From the NCBI RefSeq assembly GCF_947500795.1, contig NZ_CANMTE010000009.1, forward strand, positions 24,134 to 88,133: a stretch of 64,000 nt of DNA, given 5' to 3'. The DNA comes from an uncultured Gelidibacter sp. Its GTDB lineage: Bacteria; Bacteroidota; Bacteroidia; Flavobacteriales; Flavobacteriaceae. The position numbers and the translations under genes are program-made. This document shows, piece after piece, positions 1 through 8,881 of the stretch; the stretch's first letter is position 1, and each line of letters opens with the position of its first letter. Under the pieces are notes generated by a model. It was not told where the DNA came from and ran no database searches. It saw only the letters and a program-made list of their open reading frames with translations.

Positions 1-509
1 GCTTGTCAGAGGCTGATATCCTTGAAATAGAAAAAACCAAAATCAAGTCCGCTATTGTCACTGATTTTATTTTATCTGTAGAAATTGTAATTATCGCTTT
101 GGGGAGTGTTGTTGGTCAATCGCTGCTCATTCAAATTTTAGTGGTGAGTATTGTGGCGCTGATTGCCACTGTAGGTGTTTATGGAATTGTGGCTTTAATT
201 GTCAGAATGGACGATTTTGGATACCGGTTGATCCGCTTAAATGATAAGGATAAGAGTACTTCTGATTTCTTCGGTCACTTATTGGTAAATGCCTTGCCTT
301 GGGTGATTAAAAGCTTAGGTGTGATTGGAACAATAGCCTTAATCTTAGTGGCTGGTGGTATTTTTGCTCATAATTTAGAGTTTTTACACCATTTCTTAGA
401 GTCTTGGCCATCCATCATTAAAGAGTTTGTGATTGGGCTTGCCTTTGGGGCAGTGGCTTTGTTGGTTTTTACGGGGGTAAAGAAGGTGATTGGGGGTTTT
501 AGGAAGTAG
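1..509 (+). CDS. DUF808 (YedI-like) membrane protein, C-terminal part
   Basis: The frame is open from the left edge, so only the C-terminal ~168 residues of a larger protein are present; the real start lies outside the window. Several hydrophobic segments are visible (around residues 20-40, 45-65, 105-125 and 140-160), separated by a short charged loop with RMDDFGYRL and DKSTSDFFG. This looks like the C-terminal half of the DUF808/YedI family of integral inner-membrane proteins, whose function is not established. The family assignment is by memory of its sequence pattern and not by search. A TTG at position 3 could be taken as a start but is probably an internal leucine. Confidence 0.7.
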   Translation, partial: LSEADILEIEKTKIKSAIVTDFILSVEIVIIALGSVVGQSLLIQILVVSIVALIATVGVYGIVALIVRMDDFGYRLIRLNDKDKSTSDFFGHLLVNALPWVIKSLGVIGTIALILVAGGIFAHNLEFLHHFLESWPSIIKEFVIGLAFGAVALLVFTGVKKVIGGFRK

Positions 510-510
510 G

Positions 511-674
511 AAGTTTAAAAGTTGAGGAGGTTTAGTGGGGCTAAAGTTTGCTGATTTACCCGGAATAACAGCCTGTTAGGAACTAATATCTTCAGTCTAA
601 AATAGTTTAGTAAGTTTAAAAGTTGAGGAGGTTTAGATGAAAGTTTAGGGAGTTTAAAAGTTTAGGAGGTTTAG
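511..674. repeat. Three degenerate ~25-bp direct repeats
   Basis: The unit AGTTTAAAAGTTGAGGAGG followed by TTTAG occurs at 511-535 and 612-636, with a slightly altered third copy at 651-674. It fills most of the gap between the DUF808 gene and the convergent lptB. No gene or clear terminator is seen here. The spacing is irregular and there are too few units for a CRISPR. Confidence 0.8.
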
Positions 675-735
675 GCGTACGTGAGTTGAAAATTTAATCT
701 GCCGAAAGATTCCTATAGCAATGTAAACTGCCACT

Positions 736-1476
736 CTAAAAAAGAATTTTCTTCTTACGTAGCTCGAAATTCTGACCTAAATAGACTTTACGGACCATTT
801 CATCTTCAGCCAATTCTTCTGGCTTTCCTGCTTTTAGAATGTTACCTTCAAACATCAAATAGGTTCTGTCTGTAATCGCCAAGGTTTCCTGAACATTATG
901 GTCGGTAATTAAAATACCGATGTTCTTTTTAGTCAATTGCGCTACAATACGCTGAATATCCTCAACCGCCACAGGGTCAACTCCCGCGAAAGGTTCGTCC
1001 AATAGAATAAAGTTAGGGTTCGTGGCTAGTGCGCGTGCAATTTCAGTACGACGACGCTCACCACCCGATAATAAATCGCCTCTACTTTTTCTGATGTGTC
1101 CCAATCCGAACTCATCAATCAGAGATTCCATCTTATCAAACTGTTCTTTTTTTGACAATTTCGTCATCTGAAGTACGCTCAGAATGTTGTCTTCAATGCT
1201 CAGTTTTCTAAACACTGATGCTTCTTGTGCCAAATAGCCAATACCGTGTTGTGCACGTTTGTACATCGGGAATTTAGTAATTTCCTGATTGTCTAAATGG
1301 ATCTTTCCGCCATTAGGTTTAATCAAGCCTACAATCATGTAGAAAGAGGTGGTTTTACCCGCTCCATTTGGGCCTAGTAAACCTACAATTTCTCCTTGAT
1401 TGACTTCTAAAGAGACATTCTTAACCACTTGGCGCCCACCATAGGACTTCATTAAATTTGTTGCACTTAGCTTCAT
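736..1476 (-). CDS. lptB: LPS export ABC transporter ATP-binding protein LptB
   Basis: Cytoplasmic ATPase of the LptB2FG complex, which extracts lipopolysaccharide from the inner membrane and drives it to the outer membrane. The 246 residues match the family length. Visible motifs are Walker A GPNGAGKTT (about residues 35-43), the ABC signature LSGGERRR (about 138-145), Walker B FILLDEPFAGVD and the switch histidine in ITDHNV. It is the last gene of the minus-strand run that begins with the KdsD-like isomerase, so LPS/Kdo synthesis and export are encoded together. A LptF/LptG-type permease is found separately at 46122-47198. Confidence 0.93.
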   Translation of the reverse strand: MKLSATNLMKSYGGRQVVKNVSLEVNQGEIVGLLGPNGAGKTTSFYMIVGLIKPNGGKIHLDNQEITKFPMYKRAQHGIGYLAQEASVFRKLSIEDNILSVLQMTKLSKKEQFDKMESLIDEFGLGHIRKSRGDLLSGGERRRTEIARALATNPNFILLDEPFAGVDPVAVEDIQRIVAQLTKKNIGILITDHNVQETLAITDRTYLMFEGNILKAGKPEELAEDEMVRKVYLGQNFELRKKKILF

Positions 1477-1527
1477 TGACTTTGTTTAATAGAACAAACT
1501 TACAATTTTTAATTTTATTGAAACAGC

Positions 1528-1878
1528 TTAAGATTGTTGTTCCAATGCTTCCCAAAACTCGTAAGCCCTGCGTAAATGCGGTACAACTATCGTACCACCA
1601 ACTAAAGTGGCAATTCCTAAAGCTTCATTGATTTCCGCTTTGGTAAGTCCGTGTTTGTAGCTGGTTTCTAAATGGTATTTAATGCAGTCATCACAGCGTA
1701 ATACAGCGGAAGCTACCAAGCCTAAAAGCTCTTTTGTTTTAACATCTAGAGCACCTTCTGCGTAAGCATTAGTGTCTAAATTGAAAATACGCTTGATGAT
1801 TTTATTGTTGTCATCGGCCAAAATTTTATCATTCATTTTGGAGCGATAATCATTAAATTCTTTGACGATATCAGACAT
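1528..1878 (-). CDS. Carboxymuconolactone decarboxylase (AhpD-like) family protein
   Basis: A 116-residue single-domain CMD protein. The CDDC pair followed by IKYHLETSYKHG is the AhpD-type redox/active-site signature (Cys-x2-Cys then His), so an alkylhydroperoxidase-like or thiol-disulfide role is plausible; this is inference from the family. Its start overlaps the end of tatC by 8 nt, which indicates translational coupling. The position between tatC and lptB gives no clear substrate. Confidence 0.85.
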   Translation of the reverse strand: MSDIVKEFNDYRSKMNDKILADDNNKIIKRIFNLDTNAYAEGALDVKTKELLGLVASAVLRCDDCIKYHLETSYKHGLTKAEINEALGIATLVGGTIVVPHLRRAYEFWEALEQQS

Positions 1879-2695
1879 GTTTCTTGGCTTTACGTTTTTG
1901 ATTTCTAACTACTATAGCCGAAATATAAATACTTACTTGATATAAAATCAGGATTGGAATGGCAACAATCACCTGACTCGCAACATCTGGAGGAGTGATA
2001 ATAGCCGAAATAATTAGCACGCCCACTAAGGCGAATTTTCTATATTTTTTAAGGATTTCAGGGGTCACCAATCCAACTTTCGTTAAGAAATAAATGATGA
2101 TTGGCAATTCAAATACAAAACCGGCAGCAATGGATGAGGAGCGTACCAAACTGATATACGAACTGATATCAAATTGGTTGCTAATTTCACTACTGACCGA
2201 ATAGGTTCCTAAAAAGTTAATCGATAATGGTGTGATGACATAATAGCCAAATAGCACGCCGATAAAGAATAATAGGGAGGAGATGATAATGAATCCGCGT
2301 GAACTTTTGCGTTCCTTATCGAGTAGTCCTGGACTTATAAATTTCCATAATTGATAGATGATATAGGGAAAGGCTATAATAAATCCTGCATAAATAGACG
2401 TCCAAATATCGGCAGAAAACTGACCACTCATGGTTCTACTTTGAATGGTAAACGGAAATGTTTCTGCGCAAAATGTAGAATCGAAGTTGAAAAATGTTGA
2501 CAATTGACAGAGGTACTTATAGGTCGGGAAATCCATTCGTTTCGGACCGAAAATAATCACATCAAAAATCCATCGTGAAAAAATGAATGCAACACCACCA
2601 GCAATAAATATGCTTAAGGTAATGCGGATTAAGTGCCAACGTAAATCTTCGAGATGATCTAAGAATGACATCTCATTAATGTTCTTTTTCGCCAT
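1871..2695 (-). CDS. tatC: Sec-independent protein translocase TatC
   Basis: Core receptor subunit of the twin-arginine translocase, which exports folded proteins across the inner membrane. The N-terminus MSFLDHLEDLRWHL (about residues 9-22) is the typical TatC opening, followed by six hydrophobic segments; the loop FISPGLLDKER is also characteristic (F-x-x-P-G-L). At 274 residues it is a normal length. The start ATG overlaps the stop of the upstream isomerase gene (TAATG), a sign of tight coupling. TatA/B genes are not in this window. Confidence 0.95.
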   Translation of the reverse strand: MAKKNINEMSFLDHLEDLRWHLIRITLSIFIAGGVAFIFSRWIFDVIIFGPKRMDFPTYKYLCQLSTFFNFDSTFCAETFPFTIQSRTMSGQFSADIWTSIYAGFIIAFPYIIYQLWKFISPGLLDKERKSSRGFIIISSLLFFIGVLFGYYVITPLSINFLGTYSVSSEISNQFDISSYISLVRSSSIAAGFVFELPIIIYFLTKVGLVTPEILKKYRKFALVGVLIISAIITPPDVASQVIVAIPILILYQVSIYISAIVVRNQKRKAKKHV

Positions 2696-3660
2696 TATAT
2701 GATGCCTTCTTTGATGAGGTCATGAATATGCACTACACCAGCATACTTACCTTCGTGTTCTACTAATAGTTGAGAAATTCCATTACTTTCCATAAGTTCC
2801 TTGGCGTCTACAGCCATAGCTTCGTCGTCAATGCGCTTAGGATTTGAACTCATAATGTCTTTGGCAGTCAAATGAATAAATTCATCGCTTTTGGTCAACA
2901 TGCGTCGCAAATCGCCATCTGTAATAATACCCACAATTTTATCGTCTTCAACAACGGCAGTGACGCCTAACATTTTTTCAGAAATTTCAACTATCACTTG
3001 TTTCACATTGGTATCCAAACCAACTTGAGGCTTCTGATTCATAGAAGACAAATCGTTGACGCGCATATACAAGCGCTTGCCGAGGGCACCACCTGGGTGG
3101 TATTTTGCAAAATCAGTACTTGAGAAACCTCTCAATTCCAAAAGACAGATCGCTAACGCATCACCAATAACCAATTGTGCAGTAGTACTCGTGGTAGGCG
3201 CGAGATTATTAGGGCAGGCTTCCTGAGCAACAAAAGCGTTTAAAACATAATCCGCTTGCTGGCCTAAAAAGGAAGTGGTATTCCCAGTAATAGCAATCAT
3301 TTTATTTTTGGCATTCTTTATTAAAGGCACCAATACTTTGATTTCTGGCGTGTTCCCGCTTTTAGAGATGCAAATAACCACATCATCCTGTAAAATAAGC
3401 CCTAAATCGCCGTGAATGGCATCAGCAGCGTGCATAAAAACAGCAGGCGTACCGGTAGAATTTAGTGTGGCGACAATTTTATTGGCGATAATGGCACTTT
3501 TTCCGATGCCTGTAATGATGACCCTTCCCTTAGATTTGTAAATGAGTTCTACAGCGTCGGCAAAATCATCAGTTAATAGATTGGCAAGATTCGAAATTGC
3601 TGAACTCTCTAAGTCAATGGTTTTTTTAGCAGTACTTAGAATAGAATTTTTAATATTCAA
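2695..3660 (-). CDS. kdsD: KpsF/GutQ family arabinose-5-phosphate isomerase
   Basis: Converts ribulose 5-phosphate to arabinose 5-phosphate, the first step towards Kdo of LPS. The 321-residue protein has an N-terminal SIS domain (about residues 35-180; ITGIGKSAIIANKIVATL, ISKSGNTPE, KYHPGGALGKRL) and two C-terminal CBS domains (about 200-320; IVGIITDGDLRR, YAGVVHIHDL). It heads the minus-strand group with tatC and lptB, and is divergent from recQ. The gene symbol rests on family and on the LPS-related context; a GutQ-like role cannot be excluded from sequence alone. Confidence 0.9.
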   Translation of the reverse strand: MNIKNSILSTAKKTIDLESSAISNLANLLTDDFADAVELIYKSKGRVIITGIGKSAIIANKIVATLNSTGTPAVFMHAADAIHGDLGLILQDDVVICISKSGNTPEIKVLVPLIKNAKNKMIAITGNTTSFLGQQADYVLNAFVAQEACPNNLAPTTSTTAQLVIGDALAICLLELRGFSSTDFAKYHPGGALGKRLYMRVNDLSSMNQKPQVGLDTNVKQVIVEISEKMLGVTAVVEDDKIVGIITDGDLRRMLTKSDEFIHLTAKDIMSSNPKRIDDEAMAVDAKELMESNGISQLLVEHEGKYAGVVHIHDLIKEGII

Positions 3661-3700
3661 AATTTATTATTTTTCGGTTTGATGCATATAAAGAATATTG

Positions 3701-3708
3701 TATCTTTA
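3701..3708 (+). promoter_or_regulatory. Possible -7 box for recQ
   Basis: TATCTTTA lies 38 nt before the recQ start, one base off the Bacteroidetes TAnnTTTG consensus. No clear -33 element is seen, so this is weak. Confidence 0.35.
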
Positions 3709-3746
3709 ATCCTATGCAAATGTATATAAAATACTAATAGGGATTA

Positions 3747-5948
3747 ATGAACAAAGAAGAAATTGACTTACATGCATCACTAAAAAAATACTTTGGATTT
3801 TCTAAATTTAAAGGGCTCCAGGAAAGCGTTATAAAAAGCTTAGTCTCAGGAGATAATACTTTCGTGATCATGCCAACCGGTGGTGGTAAATCTTTATGTT
3901 ATCAGCTGCCAGCGCTTATTAAAGATGGAACTGCAATTATTGTTTCGCCACTAATTGCACTGATGAAGAACCAGGTGGATGCTATAAGAGCGGTCTCCCA
4001 AAATGATGGCATAGCCCATGTTTTAAACTCCTCGTTAAATAAAACCGAAATAAAACAGGTTAAAGAAGATATTACAAACGGTATTACCAAGCTGCTTTAT
4101 GTGGCACCTGAGTCCTTGACAAAGGAAGAAAATGTACAGTTTTTAAGATCGGTAACCGTATCATTTATGGCGGTAGATGAGGCCCATTGTATTAGTGAAT
4201 GGGGCCATGATTTTAGACCGGAATACCGAAACCTCAGACATATTATAAAACGTATTGGAGATAATATCCCGATTATTGGCTTAACCGCTACGGCGACGCC
4301 TAAAGTGCAGGAGGATATTCTTAAAAGTTTGGACATTACAGATGCCAATACTTTTAAAGCTTCTTTTAATAGGCCAAACCTCTATTATGAGGTGCGACCA
4401 AAAACAAAAAATGTAGATTCTGATATTATCCGTTTTGTGAAACAAAATGAAGGCAAGTCGGGCATTATCTATTGTTTGAGTCGCAAGCGTGTTGAAGAAT
4501 TGGCGCAGGTACTTCAAGTGAATGGTATAAAAGCCGTGCCTTATCACGCAGGATTGGATGCTAAAACCCGAGTGAAACATCAGGATATGTTTTTGATGGA
4601 AGATGTGGATGTGGTTGTAGCAACCATTGCTTTCGGGATGGGGATTGATAAACCGGATGTCCGATTTGTAATTCACCATGATATTCCAAAAAGTATCGAA
4701 AGTTACTACCAAGAAACAGGACGTGCAGGACGTGATGGTGGCGAAGGCCACTGTTTAGCGTTTTACGCCTATAAGGATATAGAAAAATTAGAAAAATTCA
4801 TGTCAGGAAAACCTGTTGCAGAACAGGAAATCGGACATGCTCTTTTACAGGAAGTGGTTGCTTTTGCTGAAAGCTCCTTGTCCAGACGTAAATTTATTCT
4901 CCATTATTTCGGTGAAGAATTCGACAACGAAACTGGTGAAGGCGGCGATATGGATGACAATGTACGTTATCCAAAGAAACAACACGAAGCGCAGGACGAT
5001 GTTGTAGTGCTATTAGAAACAGTGGCGCACACCAACGATAAATATAAATCGAAAGATCTGGTGCATGTGATTACGGGCAAATCGAATGCCTTGATTTCTT
5101 CGCACAAAACAGATACAATGCCCTTTTTCGGGATTGGTCAGGATAAAGATAAACGTTATTGGATGGCGTTGATTCGTCAAGTATTGGTGGCTGGATTATT
5201 GAAAAAGGACATTGAAACCTATGGTGTACTACGATTGACTGAAGCCGGCAAGAACTTCTTGAAATCGCCGGAATCTTTTATGATGTCTGAAGACCATGTG
5301 TTTGATGAAACTACTGACGAAAGTATTATTACTGCAGCCAAAGGTGAAGGCGGCGTAGCTGATGAGCGTTTGATGACCATGTTAAAGGACCTCAGAAAGC
5401 GCAATGCTAAAAAACTGGGTGTACCTCCGTTTGTTATATTCCAGGATCCTTCTTTGGAAGATATGGCGCTTAAATATCCAATAACCTTAGAAGAGCTGAG
5501 TAATGTTCATGGTGTAGGTGACGGTAAAGCTAAAAAATACGGTCAGGATTTTGTTAATTTAATTGCTCAGTATGTTGAGGACAATGATATTATAAGGCCT
5601 GACGACTTGGTGGTGAAAAGTACCGGGATGAATTCGGCTTTAAAGCTCTATATCATTCAGAATATAGATCGTAAATTACCTTTGGATGATATCGCATCTG
5701 CTAAGGGTATGAGCATGAAAGATTTTATTAAGGAGTTGGAGGCGATTGTCTATTCTGGAACTAAATTAAATATCAATTATTGGATTGATGATATTCTTGA
5801 TGACGATCAGCAGGAGGAAATCCATGATTATTTTATGGAGTCTGATACCGATAAAATTGACGTTGCCATAAATGAGTTTGATGGTGATTATGATGATGAA
5901 GAATTACGTTTATATCGCATTAAATTTATTAGTGAAGTAGCAAATTAA
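3747..5948 (+). CDS. recQ: ATP-dependent DNA helicase RecQ
   Basis: Superfamily 2 3'-5' helicase acting in recombination and fork repair. Walker A PTGGGKS (residues 43-49) and the DEAH box (144-147, followed by CISEWGHDFRP, the RecQ aromatic-rich loop) are intact, with the second RecA lobe to about residue 345 (HQETGRAGRDG-type motif VI). A winged-helix region (about 410-510) and an HRDC domain (about 520-600) follow, then an extra acidic C-terminal domain, giving 733 residues. Unusual: the four-cysteine zinc site normally found after SRRKFILHYFGE is absent; the region reads ETGEGGDMDDN. A hairpin terminator follows immediately. Confidence 0.95.
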   Translation: MNKEEIDLHASLKKYFGFSKFKGLQESVIKSLVSGDNTFVIMPTGGGKSLCYQLPALIKDGTAIIVSPLIALMKNQVDAIRAVSQNDGIAHVLNSSLNKTEIKQVKEDITNGITKLLYVAPESLTKEENVQFLRSVTVSFMAVDEAHCISEWGHDFRPEYRNLRHIIKRIGDNIPIIGLTATATPKVQEDILKSLDITDANTFKASFNRPNLYYEVRPKTKNVDSDIIRFVKQNEGKSGIIYCLSRKRVEELAQVLQVNGIKAVPYHAGLDAKTRVKHQDMFLMEDVDVVVATIAFGMGIDKPDVRFVIHHDIPKSIESYYQETGRAGRDGGEGHCLAFYAYKDIEKLEKFMSGKPVAEQEIGHALLQEVVAFAESSLSRRKFILHYFGEEFDNETGEGGDMDDNVRYPKKQHEAQDDVVVLLETVAHTNDKYKSKDLVHVITGKSNALISSHKTDTMPFFGIGQDKDKRYWMALIRQVLVAGLLKKDIETYGVLRLTEAGKNFLKSPESFMMSEDHVFDETTDESIITAAKGEGGVADERLMTMLKDLRKRNAKKLGVPPFVIFQDPSLEDMALKYPITLEELSNVHGVGDGKAKKYGQDFVNLIAQYVEDNDIIRPDDLVVKSTGMNSALKLYIIQNIDRKLPLDDIASAKGMSMKDFIKELEAIVYSGTKLNINYWIDDILDDDQQEEIHDYFMESDTDKIDVAINEFDGDYDDEELRLYRIKFISEVAN

Positions 5949-5969
5949 TGTTGTTGAATATATTGAAAG

Positions 5970-6008
5970 ATTCCGCCTGTAGCAGTTGCTGTAGGCGGAA
6001 TTTTTTTA
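5970..6008 (+). terminator. Rho-independent terminator after recQ
   Basis: ATTCCGCCT pairs with AGGCGGAAT around a short loop and is followed by a run of seven T. It sits between the convergent recQ and the next minus-strand gene. Confidence 0.85.
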
Positions 6009-6022
6009 TTTGAGGAATTTTT

Positions 6023-6541
6023 TTAAACTTCTTCCGCAGGTTTTTCTTCGGATTCATTTTCAGCACGAACACCCTGGGTTGACAAACCTTCATCATAACC
6101 ACCTTCAATAATAGAAAATGTAATGTGATTCTTTTTTGCAATGAGTTCTATGCTTTCGATGGTCGTTTTTGAGATTTTGGAAATGTCGTCTTTGTCTATT
6201 TCAAAATCGATGCGTGTGATGCGGCGGTTAGACCCTATCGTAGTTTCAGATTCCAACTCTTCCATATCTGATTTTAGCTCTAGTTTAAAATCGGTCCCGT
6301 TCACAATTAAGGTAGCACCTTTAAAGGTTTTAAGCTGTAGTGTGCCAATGGTGATGGTTTTGAAGTAGTGGTAACCTGCCAATTCGCTAAGACCAGCATA
6401 TAAAACATTGGTTTCTGAAATCGCAAAAGCTACTCCTTCTACATCATTGATAATATCTTGAGTGTAGGTATCTGGTTCTGATGCTTCAGTAGTTTTAGTG
6501 TTGCTAAATGCTGTGCGTAGCTTTTTAATGGAAAATTTCAT
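6023..6541 (-). CDS. Conserved hypothetical protein
   Basis: A soluble-looking protein of 172 residues if it starts at the Met of MKFSIKKLR; the open frame extends 17 codons further upstream but that part is not protein-like. It has alternating beta-rich segments (FKTITIGTLQLKTFKGATLIVNG, RITRIDFEIDKDD, HITFSIIEGG) and an acidic Glu-rich tail. I do not recognise a catalytic motif and assign no function. It is convergent with recQ and divergent from lplA. Confidence 0.7.
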   Translation of the reverse strand: MKFSIKKLRTAFSNTKTTEASEPDTYTQDIINDVEGVAFAISETNVLYAGLSELAGYHYFKTITIGTLQLKTFKGATLIVNGTDFKLELKSDMEELESETTIGSNRRITRIDFEIDKDDISKISKTTIESIELIAKKNHITFSIIEGGYDEGLSTQGVRAENESEEKPAEEV

Positions 6542-6611
6542 GGTGTTGGGATTCAATTTTGGTAAAACTAACTTTAATAATTGAAAATCCAAAACGCACT
6601 AATTTGAAAAC

Positions 6612-6716
6612 CTAAGCCATCACAACATCATTTTCCAGAATGCTTTTATTAGATACGTGTAATTCAACGTAGTTTAAGCGTTTAAATCGTTGGTTCAATT
6701 CTGCCAATTCCTCTAT
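6612..6716 (-). other. Short coding-like open frame, possible gene remnant
   Basis: A 34-codon frame ending in a TAG at 6612 reads EELAELNQRFKRLNYVELH and on to DVVMA, which looks more like protein than random AT-rich DNA. It has no ATG start (a TTG at 6707 is possible) and lies in the lplA upstream gap. It may be the tail of a decayed gene or chance. Confidence 0.2.
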
Positions 6717-6725
6717 TCAATTAAT

Positions 6726-6733
6726 TATCTTTG
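6726..6733 (+). promoter_or_regulatory. -7 box for lplA
   Basis: TATCTTTG matches TAnnTTTG exactly, 19 nt before the lplA ATG. No good -33 match is visible. Confidence 0.55.
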
Positions 6734-6751
6734 TGTTAAACTTAATGATCC

Positions 6752-7753
6752 ATGATATTTATAGAGAACGAAGGCAATACCAATCCGAAGTTAAATTTGG
6801 CTTTGGAAGAGTATATTTTGCGACATTTCAGTGCAGATAATGATTATTTGTTGTTTTACATAAATGAGCCTTCCATCATTATTGGTCGGAATCAGAACAC
6901 GTTGGAAGAAATAAATCACAACTATGTGGAGGAGAATAACATTCATATTGTGAGACGTATCTCTGGTGGTGGAGCGGTGTATCATGATTTCGGTAATCTG
7001 AACTTTAGTTTTATCACCAATCACGATGTAAAAAGCTTGAATAATTTCAAAAAATTTACAGCGCCCGTCATTAAGGTTTTAAATAATTTAGGATTAAATG
7101 CGGAGTTGAAAGGCAGAAACGATATTCAGGTAGATGAAAAGAAAATCTCGGGGACAGCACAATTCTCTACGGGCAAGCGTATGGTGAGTCACGGGACGTT
7201 ATTGTTGGATACCGATTTGGGTGAAGTGGTAAACGCCCTCAATGTGAAAATGAGTAAAATCCAATCGAAAGGTCATAAATCTGTTAGAAGTCGTGTAGCT
7301 AATATTTCCGAATTCTTAAAAGAGCCCTTAGCCATTGAAGATTTCCGTCAATTGGTTTTGGAGGGACTTTATGAAGAAAGTGAACCTTTTGAAACATATC
7401 ATTTAACCTTGGAAGAATGGAGCGGGGTGCATCAATTAAAAGCGGAAAAATATGATACTTGGGATTGGAATTATGGCCGTTCTCCAAAATTTAACATCCA
7501 CCGAACCAAACGTTTTCCAGTAGGGGAAATCGACCTCAGGATTTTTGTTGAGAAAGGGTATATAAAAGAGTTTAAGATTTTTGGTGACTTTTTTGGAAAA
7601 GAGCCTGTAGAACATTTGGAACAATTACTTACTGATATACGCTATGATCACAGTACAATTTCCGAAGTATTGAAAGATGTAGATTTAAACGAGTATTTTG
7701 GCGACGTTCAAAAAGAAGAAGTCATCGATTTGATATATGGAGAAGATGCGTAA
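6752..7753 (+). CDS. lplA: Lipoate--protein ligase
   Basis: Attaches lipoate to the E2 subunits of 2-oxoacid dehydrogenases and to GcvH in two steps via lipoyl-AMP. The 333 residues show the family motifs GRNQNTLEEIN (about 49-59), RRISGGGAVYHDFGNLNFSFI (about 71-91) and the lysine-containing KISGTAQF (about 132-139), then the C-terminal accessory domain. The length fits bacterial LplA with the C-terminal domain. It is monocistronic, with its own -7 box just upstream. Confidence 0.93.
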   Translation: MIFIENEGNTNPKLNLALEEYILRHFSADNDYLLFYINEPSIIIGRNQNTLEEINHNYVEENNIHIVRRISGGGAVYHDFGNLNFSFITNHDVKSLNNFKKFTAPVIKVLNNLGLNAELKGRNDIQVDEKKISGTAQFSTGKRMVSHGTLLLDTDLGEVVNALNVKMSKIQSKGHKSVRSRVANISEFLKEPLAIEDFRQLVLEGLYEESEPFETYHLTLEEWSGVHQLKAEKYDTWDWNYGRSPKFNIHRTKRFPVGEIDLRIFVEKGYIKEFKIFGDFFGKEPVEHLEQLLTDIRYDHSTISEVLKDVDLNEYFGDVQKEEVIDLIYGEDA

Positions 7754-8125
7754 ATAAACGTTTGAATTGTACCTAAATGCCAATTTGAAGTAATAAGTTA
7801 TAGAGGACTATCTACAATCTCCATATAGAGAGAATGTCAGTTTGAGCGCCATTGACAAATAAAAAAATAACAAAAATGTCAGTTTGAGCGCAGTCGAAAA
7901 CCTTAAATAGACAAAGCGGTTCATCTAAAATCCTTTTATGAAAAAGAAGGTCCGTTTTGATCGCGATCCACTAATAATCATTAGTGTACCAAAAAAATGC
8001 CTATTAAAACAAAAATGTCAGTTTGAGCGCAGTCGAAAACCTTAATGTGTTATTAAAGAAATTCATTTGCTATCAAACTGACATGATAAATGGCTTTTAT
8101 AAAGCCATTTTTTGTGTAACAGAGT
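7754..8125. repeat. Intergenic region with interspersed GTCAGTTTGAGCGCAGTCGA repeats
   Basis: No gene is seen between the convergent lplA and azurin genes. The region holds two identical 36-nt copies of a repeat (7871-7906 and 8010-8045, core TGTCAGTTTGAGCGCAGTCG) and a truncated copy at 7833-7849. A short inverse piece (CAAACTGACAT) lies at 8074-8084. The same element recurs as an inverted pair at 35264-35364, so it is dispersed in the genome. Confidence 0.85.
8088..8113 (+). terminator. Terminator downstream of lplA
   Basis: AAATGGCTT pairs with AAGCCATTT and is followed by six T in the plus direction. On the minus strand the T-run is weak, so its use by the azurin gene is less clear. Confidence 0.6.
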
Positions 8126-8638
8126 TTATTCAACAATAAATTTACCCTGCATCAACGCATAATGCCCAGGGAATGTACACATAAAAATGTAAGTTCCAGG
8201 TTCTGGAGCTTCAAACTCTATGGTTTGACTTTCGCCACCACCAAGCATTTTGGTATGCACAATAAACTTGTCTGCCATATCCTTAGGGATATAATCATTG
8301 TCAGCAGCAGAAACAGCAGCATTACCTACAGTAGCCACATCGGCATCTTTTGTAAGTAGAGCCCAGTTATGACCCATGACCGCTTTATCCATTTTACCAA
8401 CATGTTTTAAAGTCAGTTTTACGGTTTGTCCAGCTTTAACACGGATCTCAGTTTTATTGTATTTCATTGCGTCATTACCTTCAATGGTCACAACCGCTAC
8501 ATTAGCGTCAGCAGTTTCAACAGGAGTGGATTTTTGTTCCACTTCTTGACCACCATAGACTTCTGTTGGAGTTTCCTTCTTTTTTTCGCCACAGCTAAAC
8601 GCTACAGCAGCTAAGCATACTAAGATTAATTTTTTCAT
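8126..8638 (-). CDS. Azurin-like blue copper lipoprotein
   Basis: Type I copper protein, likely a periplasmic or surface electron carrier. The N-terminus MKKLILVCLAAVAFSC ends in a lipobox, so the mature protein should be lipid-anchored at Cys17. The copper ligands are visible: His in MGHNWALL and Cys-His-Met in CTFPGHYALMQG. The length (170) is azurin plus a lipoprotein leader and a short Lys/Glu/Thr linker. A TAATTTTG -7-like box is at 8674-8681 on the minus strand. Its redox partner cannot be told from the neighbours. Confidence 0.9.
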   Translation of the reverse strand: MKKLILVCLAAVAFSCGEKKKETPTEVYGGQEVEQKSTPVETADANVAVVTIEGNDAMKYNKTEIRVKAGQTVKLTLKHVGKMDKAVMGHNWALLTKDADVATVGNAAVSAADNDYIPKDMADKFIVHTKMLGGGESQTIEFEAPEPGTYIFMCTFPGHYALMQGKFIVE

Positions 8639-8848
8639 ATTTACTTAAATTTTAGATTACTACTAAGTTACTACAAAATTAGGGCTATTTTCAGTATTGT
8701 AATATGATTAACATCATTTGTTAATTTTAATATTTAACAGCGCGGCATTAATTATTCGGATAAATGATGATTATTGTCAAATAATTCTGAAGGTATTCAC
8801 TTTAAATGGGAAAACAGTATTGATAAATCATTTTTCCTAATCAATTTG

Positions 8849-8856
8849 TATCTTTG
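8849..8856 (+). promoter_or_regulatory. -7 box for the cyclophilin-FKBP gene
   Basis: TATCTTTG matches the Bacteroidetes -7 consensus and lies 25 nt before the preferred ATG at 8882. This supports the shorter start over the longer open frame that begins upstream of it. Confidence 0.55.
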
Positions 8857-8881
8857 CAACTTGAAACAAAAACAAAACACA

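Noticed and set aside
4281..4751. 156-codon open frame antisense to recQ
   Set aside because: It lies entirely in the reverse of the helicase core and has no family-like features; recQ motifs are certain.
7871..8045. CRISPR-like pair of 36-nt repeats
   Set aside because: Only two full copies occur 139 bp apart, there are no cas genes, and the same core is found inverted elsewhere, so it is a dispersed repeat.
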